Below, one piece after another: positions 26,717 through 36,959 of a stretch of DNA of 64,000 nt (position 1 is the stretch's first letter; each line of letters opens with the position of its first letter). The notes beneath the pieces were generated by a model that made no database searches, was not told the origin of the DNA, and saw only the letters and a program-made list of their open reading frames with translations. The stretch is from Blattabacterium cuenoti STAT (GTDB lineage: Bacteria; Bacteroidota; Bacteroidia; Flavobacteriales; Blattabacteriaceae), in NCBI RefSeq assembly GCF_003573915.1, contig NZ_AP014608.1, positions 291,001 to 355,000 of the forward strand, given 5' to 3'. Made by a program: the position numbers and the translations under genes.

Positions 26717-27063
26717 AATTTTTCATCTTTTTTTAAAAATTTTTTCCTTCTTTTTTCAGCATATTCTATTCCATATTTATTTAATTTTACAGTTAAAAAA
26801 CGTAAGATACGTTCATCTTGTCTTAATTTTAATTCCAAATCAGAAACTAAATTAGAATTTAACAAAAATTCAAATAAATGAAAACAACCGCTTTGTTTTT
26901 TTTGAATGGAATAAGCTAGTTTTTTTAAACCCCAATGTTCCTGATGGACGATTTTTCCTTTTTTTTTGATAATATAGTTTTCATATTCTTTTGCTGTTTT
27001 TTTTGCTTGCTCATCAGATAATATAGGAGTAATTACTATAATATTTTCATAATGTTTAAACAT
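26713..27063 (-). CDS. rpsF: 30S ribosomal protein S6
   Basis: Small-subunit protein S6. I choose ATG 27063 because the protein then begins MFKHYENIIVITPILSDEQ, matching the family's M-x-HYE start; ATG 27120 would add 19 basic residues without family support. The conserved GKIVHQEHWGLKKLAYSI segment is present. It has 116 residues. gltX ends 58 bases upstream on the same strand, so it may belong to a gltX-rpsF-rpsR-rplI unit. I saw no clear TAnnTTTG in that spacer. Confidence 0.93.
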   Translation of the reverse strand: MFKHYENIIVITPILSDEQAKKTAKEYENYIIKKKGKIVHQEHWGLKKLAYSIQKKQSGCFHLFEFLLNSNLVSDLELKLRQDERILRFLTVKLNKYGIEYAEKRRKKFLKKDEKL

Positions 27064-27121
27064 TGAATTTTTTTTACGAAAATGTAAATCTATATTTTTA
27101 TGTTCTTTTTTCAAAAACATT

Positions 27122-28633
27122 CTAAATTTTTTCTTTAATTTGATTGATTAGTTTTTCTATCCGTTGCATGCTTTCTTTTTTTCCAATCATTTCAAAAATA
27201 ATGAAAATATCAATTCCTTTTAGAAATCCCACTAAAGCTAAACGAAATAATTGCATGATTTGATGTTTATTTTTTGTTTTTTGAAATAAAAATTTCAAAT
27301 TGAAAGACGTAAATGCATTGATTTTATATAATAAAATTTTAGCATTTTCCAATTGAGAAATAGTATTTTCATGACAAATTTTATTAAAAAAATGAACGTC
27401 ATAAGAACTAGGAGAAATAAAAAAATAAAAAGAATGTTCCCATATTTCATGAATAAAATGAATCCGATTTATTGTTAAATAGATCACTTTCCATAAATAA
27501 TCTTTTTTGCATAAAATAGAACGTGTTTTGATTTTTTCGAAAAGAAATGAAAATATTTTTTCTTTTTTTTCATTTAAATATTTTTTATTGAACCAATTTG
27601 CTTTTTTGATATCAAAAAAAACACCGGATTTCTTTATTTTTTCTAAAGAAAATAAATTTATTAATTCTTGTAAAGAAAAAACCTCCCTTTCGCCTCCAGG
27701 ATTCCATCCTAATAAAGCTAACATATTCACAAATGCTTCTGGAAAATAACCTAATTCCCTATATCCTGGTATGATAGTTTTTGTTTTTGGATTTTTCCAT
27801 TGTATAGGATATATAGGAAAATTAAAACTATCTGTATTTCTTTTACTAATTTTTCCTCTTCCATCATTTTTTAAAATCAAAGGTAAATGCGCAAAATGAG
27901 GAGGCGTCCACCCCAAAGATTTATATAACAATACATGCAAAGACATAGATGGAATCCATTCTTCTCCTCTAATTACATGAGTAATTTTCATTAAAAAATC
28001 ATCTATTGTATTAGCTAAATGATAAGTAACTCCTCCATCCGATTTTAATAAAATTTTATCGTCTAAGTGATCTGTGTCAACTATTATATTTCCACGTATG
28101 ATATCATACATTTTCAATTTTTTTCCAGGTTCTATTTTAAATCGAACGACATAAGAACAAGATCGTAATTTATCATGTAATTGTTCTTTTGTCATACTTA
28201 AAGAATTATTTAATTTCATTCTAATTCTAGAATTATAAGAAAAAGTTAACCCACGATGATTATATTCTTTTCTTTTTTTATCAAGATCTTGATCTGTATC
28301 AAAAGCATAATAAGCATTTCCTTTTTTTAATAATTTATTGATATATAAACGATAAATATTTATTCTTTTAGATTGATAATAAGGAAAATAAGGGCCTCCA
28401 TATCCTACCCCTTCGTCAGGTTCTATGTGACACCATTTTAATGTTTCCAAAATATATGATTCAGAATTCTCAATAAATCTTTTTCTATCAGTATCTTCTA
28501 TTCTCAAGATGAATTTTCCACCATGTTTTTTAGCGAAAAGATAATTATATAATGCTGTTCTGATTCCACCTAAATGAAGTGGTCCTGTAGGACTAGGAGC
28601 AAAACGAACTCTTACAGAATCTTGTTGTAACAT
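27122..28633 (-). CDS. gltX: Glutamyl-tRNA synthetase
   Basis: Class I synthetase charging tRNA-Glu. HIGH-type motif in RFAPSPTGPLHLGGIRTALYN near residue 20 and KMSKS-type motif as KISKRN near residue 258. The C-terminal anticodon-binding helices are AT-rich but continuous. It has 503 residues, normal for the phylum. It starts 12 bases after the end of mnmE on the same strand. Confidence 0.96.
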   Translation of the reverse strand: MLQQDSVRVRFAPSPTGPLHLGGIRTALYNYLFAKKHGGKFILRIEDTDRKRFIENSESYILETLKWCHIEPDEGVGYGGPYFPYYQSKRINIYRLYINKLLKKGNAYYAFDTDQDLDKKRKEYNHRGLTFSYNSRIRMKLNNSLSMTKEQLHDKLRSCSYVVRFKIEPGKKLKMYDIIRGNIIVDTDHLDDKILLKSDGGVTYHLANTIDDFLMKITHVIRGEEWIPSMSLHVLLYKSLGWTPPHFAHLPLILKNDGRGKISKRNTDSFNFPIYPIQWKNPKTKTIIPGYRELGYFPEAFVNMLALLGWNPGGEREVFSLQELINLFSLEKIKKSGVFFDIKKANWFNKKYLNEKKEKIFSFLFEKIKTRSILCKKDYLWKVIYLTINRIHFIHEIWEHSFYFFISPSSYDVHFFNKICHENTISQLENAKILLYKINAFTSFNLKFLFQKTKNKHQIMQLFRLALVGFLKGIDIFIIFEMIGKKESMQRIEKLINQIKEKI

Positions 28634-28645
28634 AATTTATCAATT

Positions 28646-30040
28646 TTATTTTCCGATGCAAAATTTTGAAAAAATATTTTGGAGTATATCTTCACTTGTG
28701 ATTTCTCCCGTTATCTCTCCTAAATACCGTAAAGCCTCTTTAATATATATTGAAATTAAATCTATCGAAAATCCTTTATGAAAAGCATGATGAGCCAATG
28801 ATAGTTCTTTTAATGATAGTTTCAAAGCTTCATAATGTCTGTATTGTGTCACTACTATTTTTTGTTCTTTTAATTTATCTAAAAATAAAGAACTCAAAGC
28901 GTTAAGTACATTTTTAACTTCATGAGAATTTTTTGAAGAAATTTCAAAAAAATAAGGAATTTTTGACTTAAAATTTTCAATACCATGACAAAAAGATATA
29001 TCTGATTTATTCGCTATAACAAAAATATTTTTTAATGGATATTTTTTATAAATTTTTTGAATATTATTACTAATCATTTTTTGTTCTTTTTTATTCGAAG
29101 AATCAAAAATATAGAATATGACTTGAGATTCTTCTATTTTTTTCATAGTTTTTTCCATTCCCATAACTTCTATAGGATCTTGGGTTTTTCTAATTCCAGC
29201 TGTATCCCAAAAATGAAAAAGAATTCCATTTAAAATTATCTCTCCTTTTACACAATCCCTGGTTGTTCCTTCTATATGAGATATAATGGAACGGTTTTCC
29301 TGAATTACCTGATTAAAAAAAGTAGATTTTCCTACATTAGGTTCTCCAATAATAACTACATAAATTCCTTTTTTTATAGCATTTCCTAACGAAAAAGATT
29401 CAATCAAATTTTTTAAGATCTCTTCTAGTTCTTGCAAAAAAGAAAAAAGATCTGATCTTTTAGAAAAAATTACATCCTCTTCATCAAAATCCAATTCCAA
29501 TTCTAGTAAAGAGACAAAATCCAACAATTTTTTTCTTAAACACTTAATAGTATTAGATAATGTTCCTTTAATTTGTTGCAAAGAGATTTCATGATAGACT
29601 TTATTTTCAGATACAATCAAATCAGCGATTGCTTCCGCTTGTGATAAATCCAATTTTTTATTTATAAAAGCACGAAATGTAAATTCTCCAGGACGAGCTA
29701 AACGTATTCCTTTTCTAATCAGTAATTGCAAAATATGCTGTTGAATATAATAAGATCCATGACAAGAAATCTCTATCATATTCTCTCCTGTATAAGAAAA
29801 AGGAGATTTAAAAATAGAAACTAAAACTTGATCTAATAAATTATGATTTTCCGATACAATATATCCTAAATGAATCGTATGGGTCAATTGATTTTCCAGT
29901 TTTTTTCCAGGTTTAATAGAAATAAAAACATTTTCAACAGTAGATATAGATTTCTTTCCAGAAATACGAATAACGGAAACAGCACTATATCCAATAGGAG
30001 TTGCTAAAGCAGCAATGGTATCATCATCTAAATCTAACAT
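28646..30040 (-). CDS. mnmE: tRNA modification GTPase MnmE (TrmE)
   Basis: With MnmG it makes the 5-carboxymethylaminomethyl modification on wobble uridine. N-terminal tetrahydrofolate-binding domain (DDTIAALATPIGYSAVSVIRISG), helical domain, and an inserted GTPase domain with GEPNVGKSTFFN near residue 225, DTAGIR and NKSD. The C-terminal CIGK motif, with the cysteine needed for function, is intact at the very end. It has 464 residues. MnmG is not in the window. Confidence 0.96.
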   Translation of the reverse strand: MLDLDDDTIAALATPIGYSAVSVIRISGKKSISTVENVFISIKPGKKLENQLTHTIHLGYIVSENHNLLDQVLVSIFKSPFSYTGENMIEISCHGSYYIQQHILQLLIRKGIRLARPGEFTFRAFINKKLDLSQAEAIADLIVSENKVYHEISLQQIKGTLSNTIKCLRKKLLDFVSLLELELDFDEEDVIFSKRSDLFSFLQELEEILKNLIESFSLGNAIKKGIYVVIIGEPNVGKSTFFNQVIQENRSIISHIEGTTRDCVKGEIILNGILFHFWDTAGIRKTQDPIEVMGMEKTMKKIEESQVIFYIFDSSNKKEQKMISNNIQKIYKKYPLKNIFVIANKSDISFCHGIENFKSKIPYFFEISSKNSHEVKNVLNALSSLFLDKLKEQKIVVTQYRHYEALKLSLKELSLAHHAFHKGFSIDLISIYIKEALRYLGEITGEITSEDILQNIFSKFCIGK

Positions 30041-30128
30041 AAAAAACGAAAAGATTATATATATATGTATTAATTTAAAATAAGTATTTTTTTGAAAATT
30101 TTCATTATTTTAATTTCATTTCATTAAT

Positions 30129-31034
30129 ATGGAATCTTTTGACAAATTTTACCGTATTTTTCAAAAAACTCTTCAAAATTTATATCCAGAACCTAAAGAA
30201 TTAGAAAATATATTTTTTTTACTCACTACTCATATTTTTCAATGTGATAAAATAACTATATTATTACGATTAAGTAGAAAAGAACAAATTGATTTTGTTA
30301 CTTACGATAAATTAATAAAAAAATTATGGGAATTAAAAAAAAATAGACCTATACAATATGTAATTGGACATACCTACTTTTTTGGAATGAAATTTATTGT
30401 TAATGAAAAAGTATTCATTCCAAGACAAGAAACAGAAGAATTAGTATATTGGATTTTACAAGATTATAAAAAAAATTTCCATCATCATCATGATGCTTAT
30501 ATTCAAGTATTTGATATTGGAACAGGAAGTGGATGCATTAGTATTTCTTTAAAAAAGAAAAAACCTGAAATTGTAAATATTCATGCTATAGATTTTGATC
30601 AAGAAGTTCTTGACATAGCTAAGAAAAACGCAAAATTACATAATGTGAAAATTTCGCTAAAAAATATGGATATCTTAAAAGAAGAAATAGATCCCCTTAT
30701 AAAAAGAAATAAAAATTATGTTCACATTATCGTAAGTAATCCTCCTTATGTAAAATTATCTGAAAAAAAAATCCTACATCCAAACATTCTTCAATACGAG
30801 CCTTACAAAGCTTTATTTGTTCCTGATGAGACCCCTTTGATTTTTTATCAATCAATTTCTTTTTGGATAAAAAAAAGACTTACTGGAATCGTTTATATTT
30901 ATTTTGAAATAAACCAATTTATTTATTTGGATATTATTAATTTTTTAAAAAAAATGGGATTTTTAAATATAGAGATCAGAAAAGACTTACAAGGTTTTTT
31001 TAGAATGGTTCGTGCAGTTTATTACGCAAAATAA
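30129..31034 (+). CDS. prmC: Peptide chain release factor glutamine methyltransferase PrmC
   Basis: Methylates the GGQ glutamine of release factors using SAM. The catalytic NPPY motif (VSNPPYVKLSEK) and SAM-binding VFDIGTGSGCISISL are present, preceded by IPRQETEELV. The N-terminal helical substrate domain (about 90 residues) is retained, with RPIQYVIGHTYFFG. It has 301 residues. ligA follows after 15 bases, probably cotranscribed. Confidence 0.95.
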   Translation: MESFDKFYRIFQKTLQNLYPEPKELENIFFLLTTHIFQCDKITILLRLSRKEQIDFVTYDKLIKKLWELKKNRPIQYVIGHTYFFGMKFIVNEKVFIPRQETEELVYWILQDYKKNFHHHHDAYIQVFDIGTGSGCISISLKKKKPEIVNIHAIDFDQEVLDIAKKNAKLHNVKISLKNMDILKEEIDPLIKRNKNYVHIIVSNPPYVKLSEKKILHPNILQYEPYKALFVPDETPLIFYQSISFWIKKRLTGIVYIYFEINQFIYLDIINFLKKMGFLNIEIRKDLQGFFRMVRAVYYAK

Positions 31035-31049
31035 ATGAATTAATAAAAA

Positions 31050-33089
31050 ATGGATAATAAAAAAGTAGAAAAAAAAATATATCAACTCAGGAAAGAGTTA
31101 TTAAAATATAATGATCAATATTATAATCTTGATATTTCAGAAATATCAGACTATCATTTTGATAAAAAATTAAAAGAATTATCTTTTTTAGAAAATCAAT
31201 ATCCTGAATTACAAAATTCTACTTCTCCTACAATGAAAATAGGAGCAAAAGTTCATCAAACGGACTCTATCTCTTCTACTGGTTATCATAAATACAAAAT
31301 GTATTCTATTCAAAATATCTATTCTAAAAAAGAATTAATAATTTGGAAGACAAAAATAAATCAATCAGTTCATTCTTTATCTTTTGTATGTGAACCAAAA
31401 TATGATGGAGTATCTATTAATTTGATTTATCAAAACGGATTTTTAACAAAAGCGTTAACTCGTGGTGATGGAGAAAAAGGAGAAGATGTAACAAAAAATA
31501 TAAAAACGATAAAATCTATTCCTATCAAACTAATAGGAAATAACTATCCTACGTATCTCGAGATACGTGGAGAAATTTTTCTTCCTATAAAAAATTTTAT
31601 AAAAATAAATAAAAAACGTATTCACAATGGACAAATTCCTTATGCAAACCCAAGAAATACGGCAAGTGGAACCCTAAAAATTCAGGATACTAAGGAAGTA
31701 CGTGAAAGAGGGTTATTTTGTATAGCATTTCATGTTTTAGGAAGACATTTACCTTTTAATACACAATATGAAGCTATGAAATACATAAAATTTTGGGGTT
31801 TTCAAGTTCCAAAAGGACGTTTTTGCAGAAATTTAAAAGAAGTATTCTATTTTATAGACTTTTGGGAAAATTATCAAAATCAACTTCCGTATCATACGGA
31901 TGGAATCGTTATTAAAGTAAATGAATATAAAAAACAATCCTTTCTAGGATTTACTAATAAATATCCACGTTGGGCTATTGCCTATAAGTTTAGACAAAAA
32001 TTATATGAAACTAAATTATTAAGTATTACGTTTCAAGTGGGACGTACGGGGATCATAACACCTGTAGCCAATGTTGTTCCTATTTTAATTACTGGAACTA
32101 CAATCAAAAGAGTTCCCCTTTATAATGATCGTTTTATACAAAATATGGGCATTCATTATAAGGATACCCTTTTATTAGAAAAAGGAGGAAATATCATTCC
32201 AAAAGTCACAGAAATTAACATAAAAAAAAGATCAAATCAAACTTTTCCTGTTTTTTTTTTAAAAAAATGTCCCTCATGTAATAACATTTTAACGAAAAAA
32301 AATAAATTATTTTACTGTACTAATCAAAATTGTTTTTCTCAAAAAATAGGAAAAATAATACATTTTGTAAATGTGATGAATATAAAAAAAATTGGAGTAA
32401 AAATGATTCATAAACTATACAAAAAAGGTTTTTTATATAATTTTTATGATTTATATGAATTGGAAAAAAAAGATCTATTTCAAATAGATGGAGTCAAAGA
32501 GAAATTGGCGTATGGAATTTTGAATAATATAGAAAAATCGAAAAAAAATTCTTATTGTAGAGTATTATTTTCCTTAGGAATTCGTTATATAGGAGAATAT
32601 GTTTCAAAAAAATTGACAGAAAATTTTTCGAATATCAATTCTTTAATACATGCAAATTATAATCATTTAATTTCTATTTATGGAATAGGAAAAAAAATTG
32701 CAAAAAGTATTATTACTTATTTTTCAATTTCAGAACATCAATACACCGTTAAAATACTTTTAAAATATGGATTAAAATTACATATTTCGAAATATCCTAT
32801 GATGATAAAAAAATATTCCTTAATTCAAGGAAAATCTTTTGTATTTACAGGTAAATTATATTGTATGACTCGGAATGAGGCTAAAAATATAGTAGAATGT
32901 TTAGGTGGAATAGTGTATAATACAGTTAATAATAGAATTAATTTTATAGTAGTTGGAAAAAATTTCGGTAAAAAATTGAAGGAAAGTATGAAAAAAAATC
33001 ACGTAAAAATTTTAACAGAACAGATCTTTTTGGATCTCATACAAAAAGAAAAAAATCAAAATAAATCAATTTTTAACAATTGTCAGTAA
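31050..33089 (+). CDS. ligA: NAD-dependent DNA ligase LigA
   Basis: Seals nicks in DNA using NAD+. Domain order: Ia/adenylation with the lysine motif CEPKYDGVSINL near residue 115, an OB domain (FQVGRTGIITPVANV), a four-cysteine zinc finger (CPSC then YCTNQNC), helix-hairpin-helix repeats, and a C-terminal BRCT domain from about residue 595 (IQGKSFVFTGKL). It has 679 residues, complete. A T10A7 run at 32251-32267 is inside the coding region and read in frame just before the zinc finger. Its NAD+ need links it to the damaged-looking nadD. Confidence 0.96.
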   Translation: MDNKKVEKKIYQLRKELLKYNDQYYNLDISEISDYHFDKKLKELSFLENQYPELQNSTSPTMKIGAKVHQTDSISSTGYHKYKMYSIQNIYSKKELIIWKTKINQSVHSLSFVCEPKYDGVSINLIYQNGFLTKALTRGDGEKGEDVTKNIKTIKSIPIKLIGNNYPTYLEIRGEIFLPIKNFIKINKKRIHNGQIPYANPRNTASGTLKIQDTKEVRERGLFCIAFHVLGRHLPFNTQYEAMKYIKFWGFQVPKGRFCRNLKEVFYFIDFWENYQNQLPYHTDGIVIKVNEYKKQSFLGFTNKYPRWAIAYKFRQKLYETKLLSITFQVGRTGIITPVANVVPILITGTTIKRVPLYNDRFIQNMGIHYKDTLLLEKGGNIIPKVTEINIKKRSNQTFPVFFLKKCPSCNNILTKKNKLFYCTNQNCFSQKIGKIIHFVNVMNIKKIGVKMIHKLYKKGFLYNFYDLYELEKKDLFQIDGVKEKLAYGILNNIEKSKKNSYCRVLFSLGIRYIGEYVSKKLTENFSNINSLIHANYNHLISIYGIGKKIAKSIITYFSISEHQYTVKILLKYGLKLHISKYPMMIKKYSLIQGKSFVFTGKLYCMTRNEAKNIVECLGGIVYNTVNNRINFIVVGKNFGKKLKESMKKNHVKILTEQIFLDLIQKEKNQNKSIFNNCQ

Positions 33090-33213
33090 TTCATTAAAGT
33101 CCGTACATATGGTTTTTTTTTTCATATAGAAAACAGTATATTTAATTTATACAAGTGGGGATTGATTCTTAGAAAAGTTAATCCATTATTTAAGTCAGAA
33201 ATCTATTTTTTTT

Positions 33214-35616
33214 ATGTTATTAAAAAATATATTTACAGAATCTGGATTCGAGTCTGAAGCTGAGTTTATACCCTTAATGAGTCAAGATGAAGAAGATCAG
33301 TTACTTAAAGACGATGTTCCCGAACAATTATGTATCTTAACAGTAAGAAATATGGTTTTGTATTCTGGAATTGTTTTTCCAATTATAGCAGGAAAAAGTG
33401 GATCCATACAATTATTACAAGATGCTTATGGATTAGATAAAACGGTTGGAGTATTAACACAAAAAAATTCTGGAATAGAAAACCTTAGTGAAAAAGATTT
33501 ATATTCTATTGGAACGGTTGCTAAAATATTAAAATTATTGAAAATGCCTGATGGAAACACTACCGTTATTTTGCAGGGAAAAAGAAGATTTAAAGTCAAT
33601 CGTTTTATTCAAAATGATCCATATTTTAAAGCAGAAATTATAGCATTAGAAGAAAATAAACCTTCCTGTCAGGATAAAGAATACCTTGCTTTAGTAGAAT
33701 CTATAAAGGAAATAGCTATAAAAATTATTCAAGATAACCCAAATCTTCCATCAGAAGCAAGCATTGCAATTCGCAATATCGAAAGTCCTTCTTTTTTAAT
33801 AAATTTTGTAGCAGCTAATATGAATTTAGCTACTAGAGATAAACAAAAATTGTTAGAATACGATGATTTGAAAAAAAGAGCAATGGAAACATTACGTTTT
33901 CTAAACGTAGAACATCAACAAATTAAATTAAAAAATGATATTCAATCCCGTGTTCGTAGTGATATGGATCAGCAACAAAGAGAATATTTTTTGCATCAGC
34001 AAATTAAAGCCATACAAGAAGAATTAGGAGATATTTCTTACGAAAAAGAAATAGATGAAATGCGTGTTAAAGGTTCCAGAAAAAAATGGCCAAAAGAAGC
34101 AAAAAAACAGTTTGATAGGGAATTACTAAAAATGCAAAGAACTAATCCTCAAATGCCAGAATATACAGTTCAAAGAAACTATTTGGAATTAATGATTGAT
34201 CTTCCTTGGGGAAAATATTCAAAAGATAACTTTGATTTAGAATATGCACAAAAAATACTAGATAGAGATCACTATGGACTGGAAAAAGTAAAAGAACGGA
34301 TTATAGAATACTTGGCTGTCTTAAAACTAAGAGGAGATATGCGTTCCCCTATTCTATGCTTTTATGGACCACCTGGAGTCGGAAAAACTTCTTTGGGAAG
34401 ATCTATAGCTACTGCATTGAAAAGAAAATATGTTCGTATTTCTTTAGGAGGACTACATGATGAATCGGAAATCCGGGGACATAGAAGAACTTATATAGGA
34501 GCTATGCCTGGTAGATTATTACAATCTATTCGAAAAGTAGGAACTTCAAATCCTGTTTTTGTGATAGACGAAATAGATAAAATGGGAATAGGTACAAATG
34601 GAGACCCTTCTTCTGCTATGTTGGAAGTTTTAGATCCGGAACAAAATACTTCATTTTACGATAATTTTTTAGAAATGGGGTACGATTTATCAAAAGTATT
34701 ATTCATTGCTACAGCAAATTCACTTTTTCATATTCAACCTGCTTTAATAGATAGAATGGAAATCATAGAAATGAATGGATATACTGTAGAAGAAAAAACA
34801 CAAATTGTAAAAAAGCATATTTTACCTAAACAATTAAAAGACAATGGATTAAAAAAGTCAGATTTAACACTTGGTATAAAACAAATAGAAAAAGTCATTG
34901 AAAGTTATACAAGAGAATCTGGATTGAGAACTTTAGAAAAACAAATTTCTAAATTAGCACGTTATATAGCTAAACATATTGTTATGAACAAGAAATATGT
35001 AAAGCATTTGAGCATTGAAAAAATAGAAAAAATTCTTGGGATTCCCAATGATCCAGATCGTTATGAAGAAAATCATGTTCCTGGTGTAGTAACTGGTTTA
35101 GCTTGGACCCATTTTGGAGGAGATATTTTATATATTGAATCCAGTTTATCTAAAGGTAAAGGTCATTTAAGTATTACTGGAAATTTAGGAGAGGTCATGA
35201 AAGAATCTGCCACAATTGCTTTACAATATATTAAGGCTCATTATAAAGAATTTCATATAGACCCTATAATGTTTGAAGAAAAAAATGTACATGTTCATGT
35301 TCCTGAAGGAGCTGTTCCCAAAGATGGTCCATCTGCAGGAATAACAATGTTAACATCTCTAGTATCAAGTTTTACGAAAAGGAAGTTAAAACCTCATTTA
35401 GCTATGACAGGAGAAGTTACCCTAAGAGGAAAGGTTCTTCCTGTTGGTGGAATTAAAGAAAAAATTCTAGCGGCTAAACGTGCTAATATTAAAGAAATTA
35501 TTCTTTCACAGGATAATAAAAAAGATGTAGAAGAAATAAAAACCGAACACTTGAAAGGATTAACCTTTGATTATGTTAGAAATATGAATGATGTGATTCA
35601 TTTATCTTTACTGTAA
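33214..35616 (+). CDS. lon: ATP-dependent protease Lon (LonA)
   Basis: Cytosolic AAA+ serine protease degrading damaged and regulatory proteins. N-terminal LON substrate domain (residues about 35-240), AAA+ module with Walker A GPPGVGKTS near residue 385 and FVIDEIDKMG, and the protease domain with the Ser-Lys dyad: S in KDGPSAG (about 707) and K in GGIKEKIL (about 748). It has 800 residues, complete. A 125-base spacer separates it from ligA; I found no TAnnTTTG there. lysA follows after three bases. Confidence 0.97.
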   Translation: MLLKNIFTESGFESEAEFIPLMSQDEEDQLLKDDVPEQLCILTVRNMVLYSGIVFPIIAGKSGSIQLLQDAYGLDKTVGVLTQKNSGIENLSEKDLYSIGTVAKILKLLKMPDGNTTVILQGKRRFKVNRFIQNDPYFKAEIIALEENKPSCQDKEYLALVESIKEIAIKIIQDNPNLPSEASIAIRNIESPSFLINFVAANMNLATRDKQKLLEYDDLKKRAMETLRFLNVEHQQIKLKNDIQSRVRSDMDQQQREYFLHQQIKAIQEELGDISYEKEIDEMRVKGSRKKWPKEAKKQFDRELLKMQRTNPQMPEYTVQRNYLELMIDLPWGKYSKDNFDLEYAQKILDRDHYGLEKVKERIIEYLAVLKLRGDMRSPILCFYGPPGVGKTSLGRSIATALKRKYVRISLGGLHDESEIRGHRRTYIGAMPGRLLQSIRKVGTSNPVFVIDEIDKMGIGTNGDPSSAMLEVLDPEQNTSFYDNFLEMGYDLSKVLFIATANSLFHIQPALIDRMEIIEMNGYTVEEKTQIVKKHILPKQLKDNGLKKSDLTLGIKQIEKVIESYTRESGLRTLEKQISKLARYIAKHIVMNKKYVKHLSIEKIEKILGIPNDPDRYEENHVPGVVTGLAWTHFGGDILYIESSLSKGKGHLSITGNLGEVMKESATIALQYIKAHYKEFHIDPIMFEEKNVHVHVPEGAVPKDGPSAGITMLTSLVSSFTKRKLKPHLAMTGEVTLRGKVLPVGGIKEKILAAKRANIKEIILSQDNKKDVEEIKTEHLKGLTFDYVRNMNDVIHLSLL

Positions 35617-35619
35617 ATT

Positions 35620-36858
35620 ATGATACATGAATTAAAAAATAAAAACAATCCAATTCATAGAGAATCTTTAATTCAACTTGCAAAAAAATATGGAACTCCA
35701 CTTTACGTATACGATTTTTTCAAAATAAAAAAACAATATATAAAAATGAAAAACGCTTTTAATGGTGTAAAAAATTTAATCATTAATTATGCCTGTAAAG
35801 CTAATACTAATCTGAATATACTAAAGTTTTTGCAAAAATTGGGAAGTGGATTAGATACCGTATCTATTCAGGAAGTAAAAATAGGATTAAAAGCAGGATT
35901 TCATCCTAAAAAAATTATATTCACACCTAATTGTGTTTCTCTTCAAGAAATAAAAGAAGCTGTTAATTTCGGAGTTAGAATCAATTTAGATAATCTATCC
36001 ATTTTAGAACAATTTGGAGAATATTATCCTGATTATGCTATAGGAATCAGAATTAATCCGCATATTATGGCAGGAGGAAATTATAAAATTTCAGTAGGAC
36101 ATATTGATTCTAAATTTGGAATTTCTTACTATCAAATACCTCATATGAAAAGAATATTAAAAAATACCGGTCTTAAAATAGAAGGATTTCATATGCATAC
36201 AGGGTCTGATATATCAGATATTAAAGCTTTTTTGTCAGGAGCAGAAGTATTATTTCAAACAGCTATAGATTTTCCAAATCTCGATTATATTGATTTTGGA
36301 AGTGGATTTAAAGTCCCATACAAAAAAAATGATCTCAAAACAGATCTTAATTATTTAAGTTATTCTATTACAAAAAAATTTCTAAATTTTTGTGAAAATT
36401 ACGGTAATAAAATTACCTTAATTTTTGAACCAGGTAAATTTATAGTTAGTGAATCTGGATATTTTTTAGTAAGTGTAAATGTTATTAAACATACAGTTTC
36501 TACTGTGTTTGCTGGAGTAAATTCAGGATTTAATCATTTTCTTCGTCCTATGTTTTATGATGCTTATCACTGTATTGAAAATATTTCTAATCCAGATGGT
36601 CGTTTTCGTTTTTACACAGTAGTCGGATATATTTGCGAATCAGACACCTTTGGTGTAAATAGAAAAGTTAAAGAAATTCGTGAAGGAGACATTTTATGTA
36701 TTAAAAATGCAGGAGCCTATTGTTTTTCTATGTCTTCTAACTATAATTCTCGTTATAGACCTTCTGAAGTTATGATTTTTAAAGGAAAAGATTTTCTTAT
36801 AAGAAAAAGAGAAACGATGCAAGATCTTATGAGGAACATAATAGATATACACATATAG
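35620..36858 (+). CDS. lysA: Diaminopimelate decarboxylase
   Basis: PLP enzyme of the alanine-racemase fold that makes L-lysine from meso-diaminopimelate. The PLP lysine is in NYACKANTNLNIL near residue 58. Further marks are GFHMHTGSDIS, DFGSGFKVPY, FEPGKFIVSESG and the dimer-interface CESDTFGVNR near residue 340. It has 412 residues. It lies three bases after lon and 12 bases before tRNA-Ser, suggesting one transcript lon-lysA-tRNA-Ser. Lysine is a likely provision to the host. Confidence 0.95.
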   Translation: MIHELKNKNNPIHRESLIQLAKKYGTPLYVYDFFKIKKQYIKMKNAFNGVKNLIINYACKANTNLNILKFLQKLGSGLDTVSIQEVKIGLKAGFHPKKIIFTPNCVSLQEIKEAVNFGVRINLDNLSILEQFGEYYPDYAIGIRINPHIMAGGNYKISVGHIDSKFGISYYQIPHMKRILKNTGLKIEGFHMHTGSDISDIKAFLSGAEVLFQTAIDFPNLDYIDFGSGFKVPYKKNDLKTDLNYLSYSITKKFLNFCENYGNKITLIFEPGKFIVSESGYFLVSVNVIKHTVSTVFAGVNSGFNHFLRPMFYDAYHCIENISNPDGRFRFYTVVGYICESDTFGVNRKVKEIREGDILCIKNAGAYCFSMSSNYNSRYRPSEVMIFKGKDFLIRKRETMQDLMRNIIDIHI

Positions 36859-36870
36859 TAAAAATAAATT

Positions 36871-36956
36871 GGAGAGATGGCAGAGTGGTTAATTGCGGCG
36901 GTCTTGAAAACCGTTGAGGGTAACTCCCTCCGGGGGTTCGAATCCCTCTCTCTCCG
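36871..36956 (+). tRNA. tRNA-Ser (anticodon TGA)
   Basis: Class II tRNA with a long variable arm. Acceptor GGAGAGA (36871-36877) pairs with TCTCTCC (36949-36955), discriminator G at 36956. The anticodon loop CTTGAAA gives TGA, closed by CGGT/ACCG pairing. The T arm GGGGG-TTCGAAT-CCCTC is clear. No CCA is encoded. It lies 12 bases after lysA and four bases before the end of metG. Confidence 0.96.
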
Positions 36957-36959
36957 TTC

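Noticed and set aside
33105..33127. Possible hairpin around a T10 run between ligA and lon
   Set aside because: The T run is in the loop, not after the stem, so it is not an intrinsic terminator.
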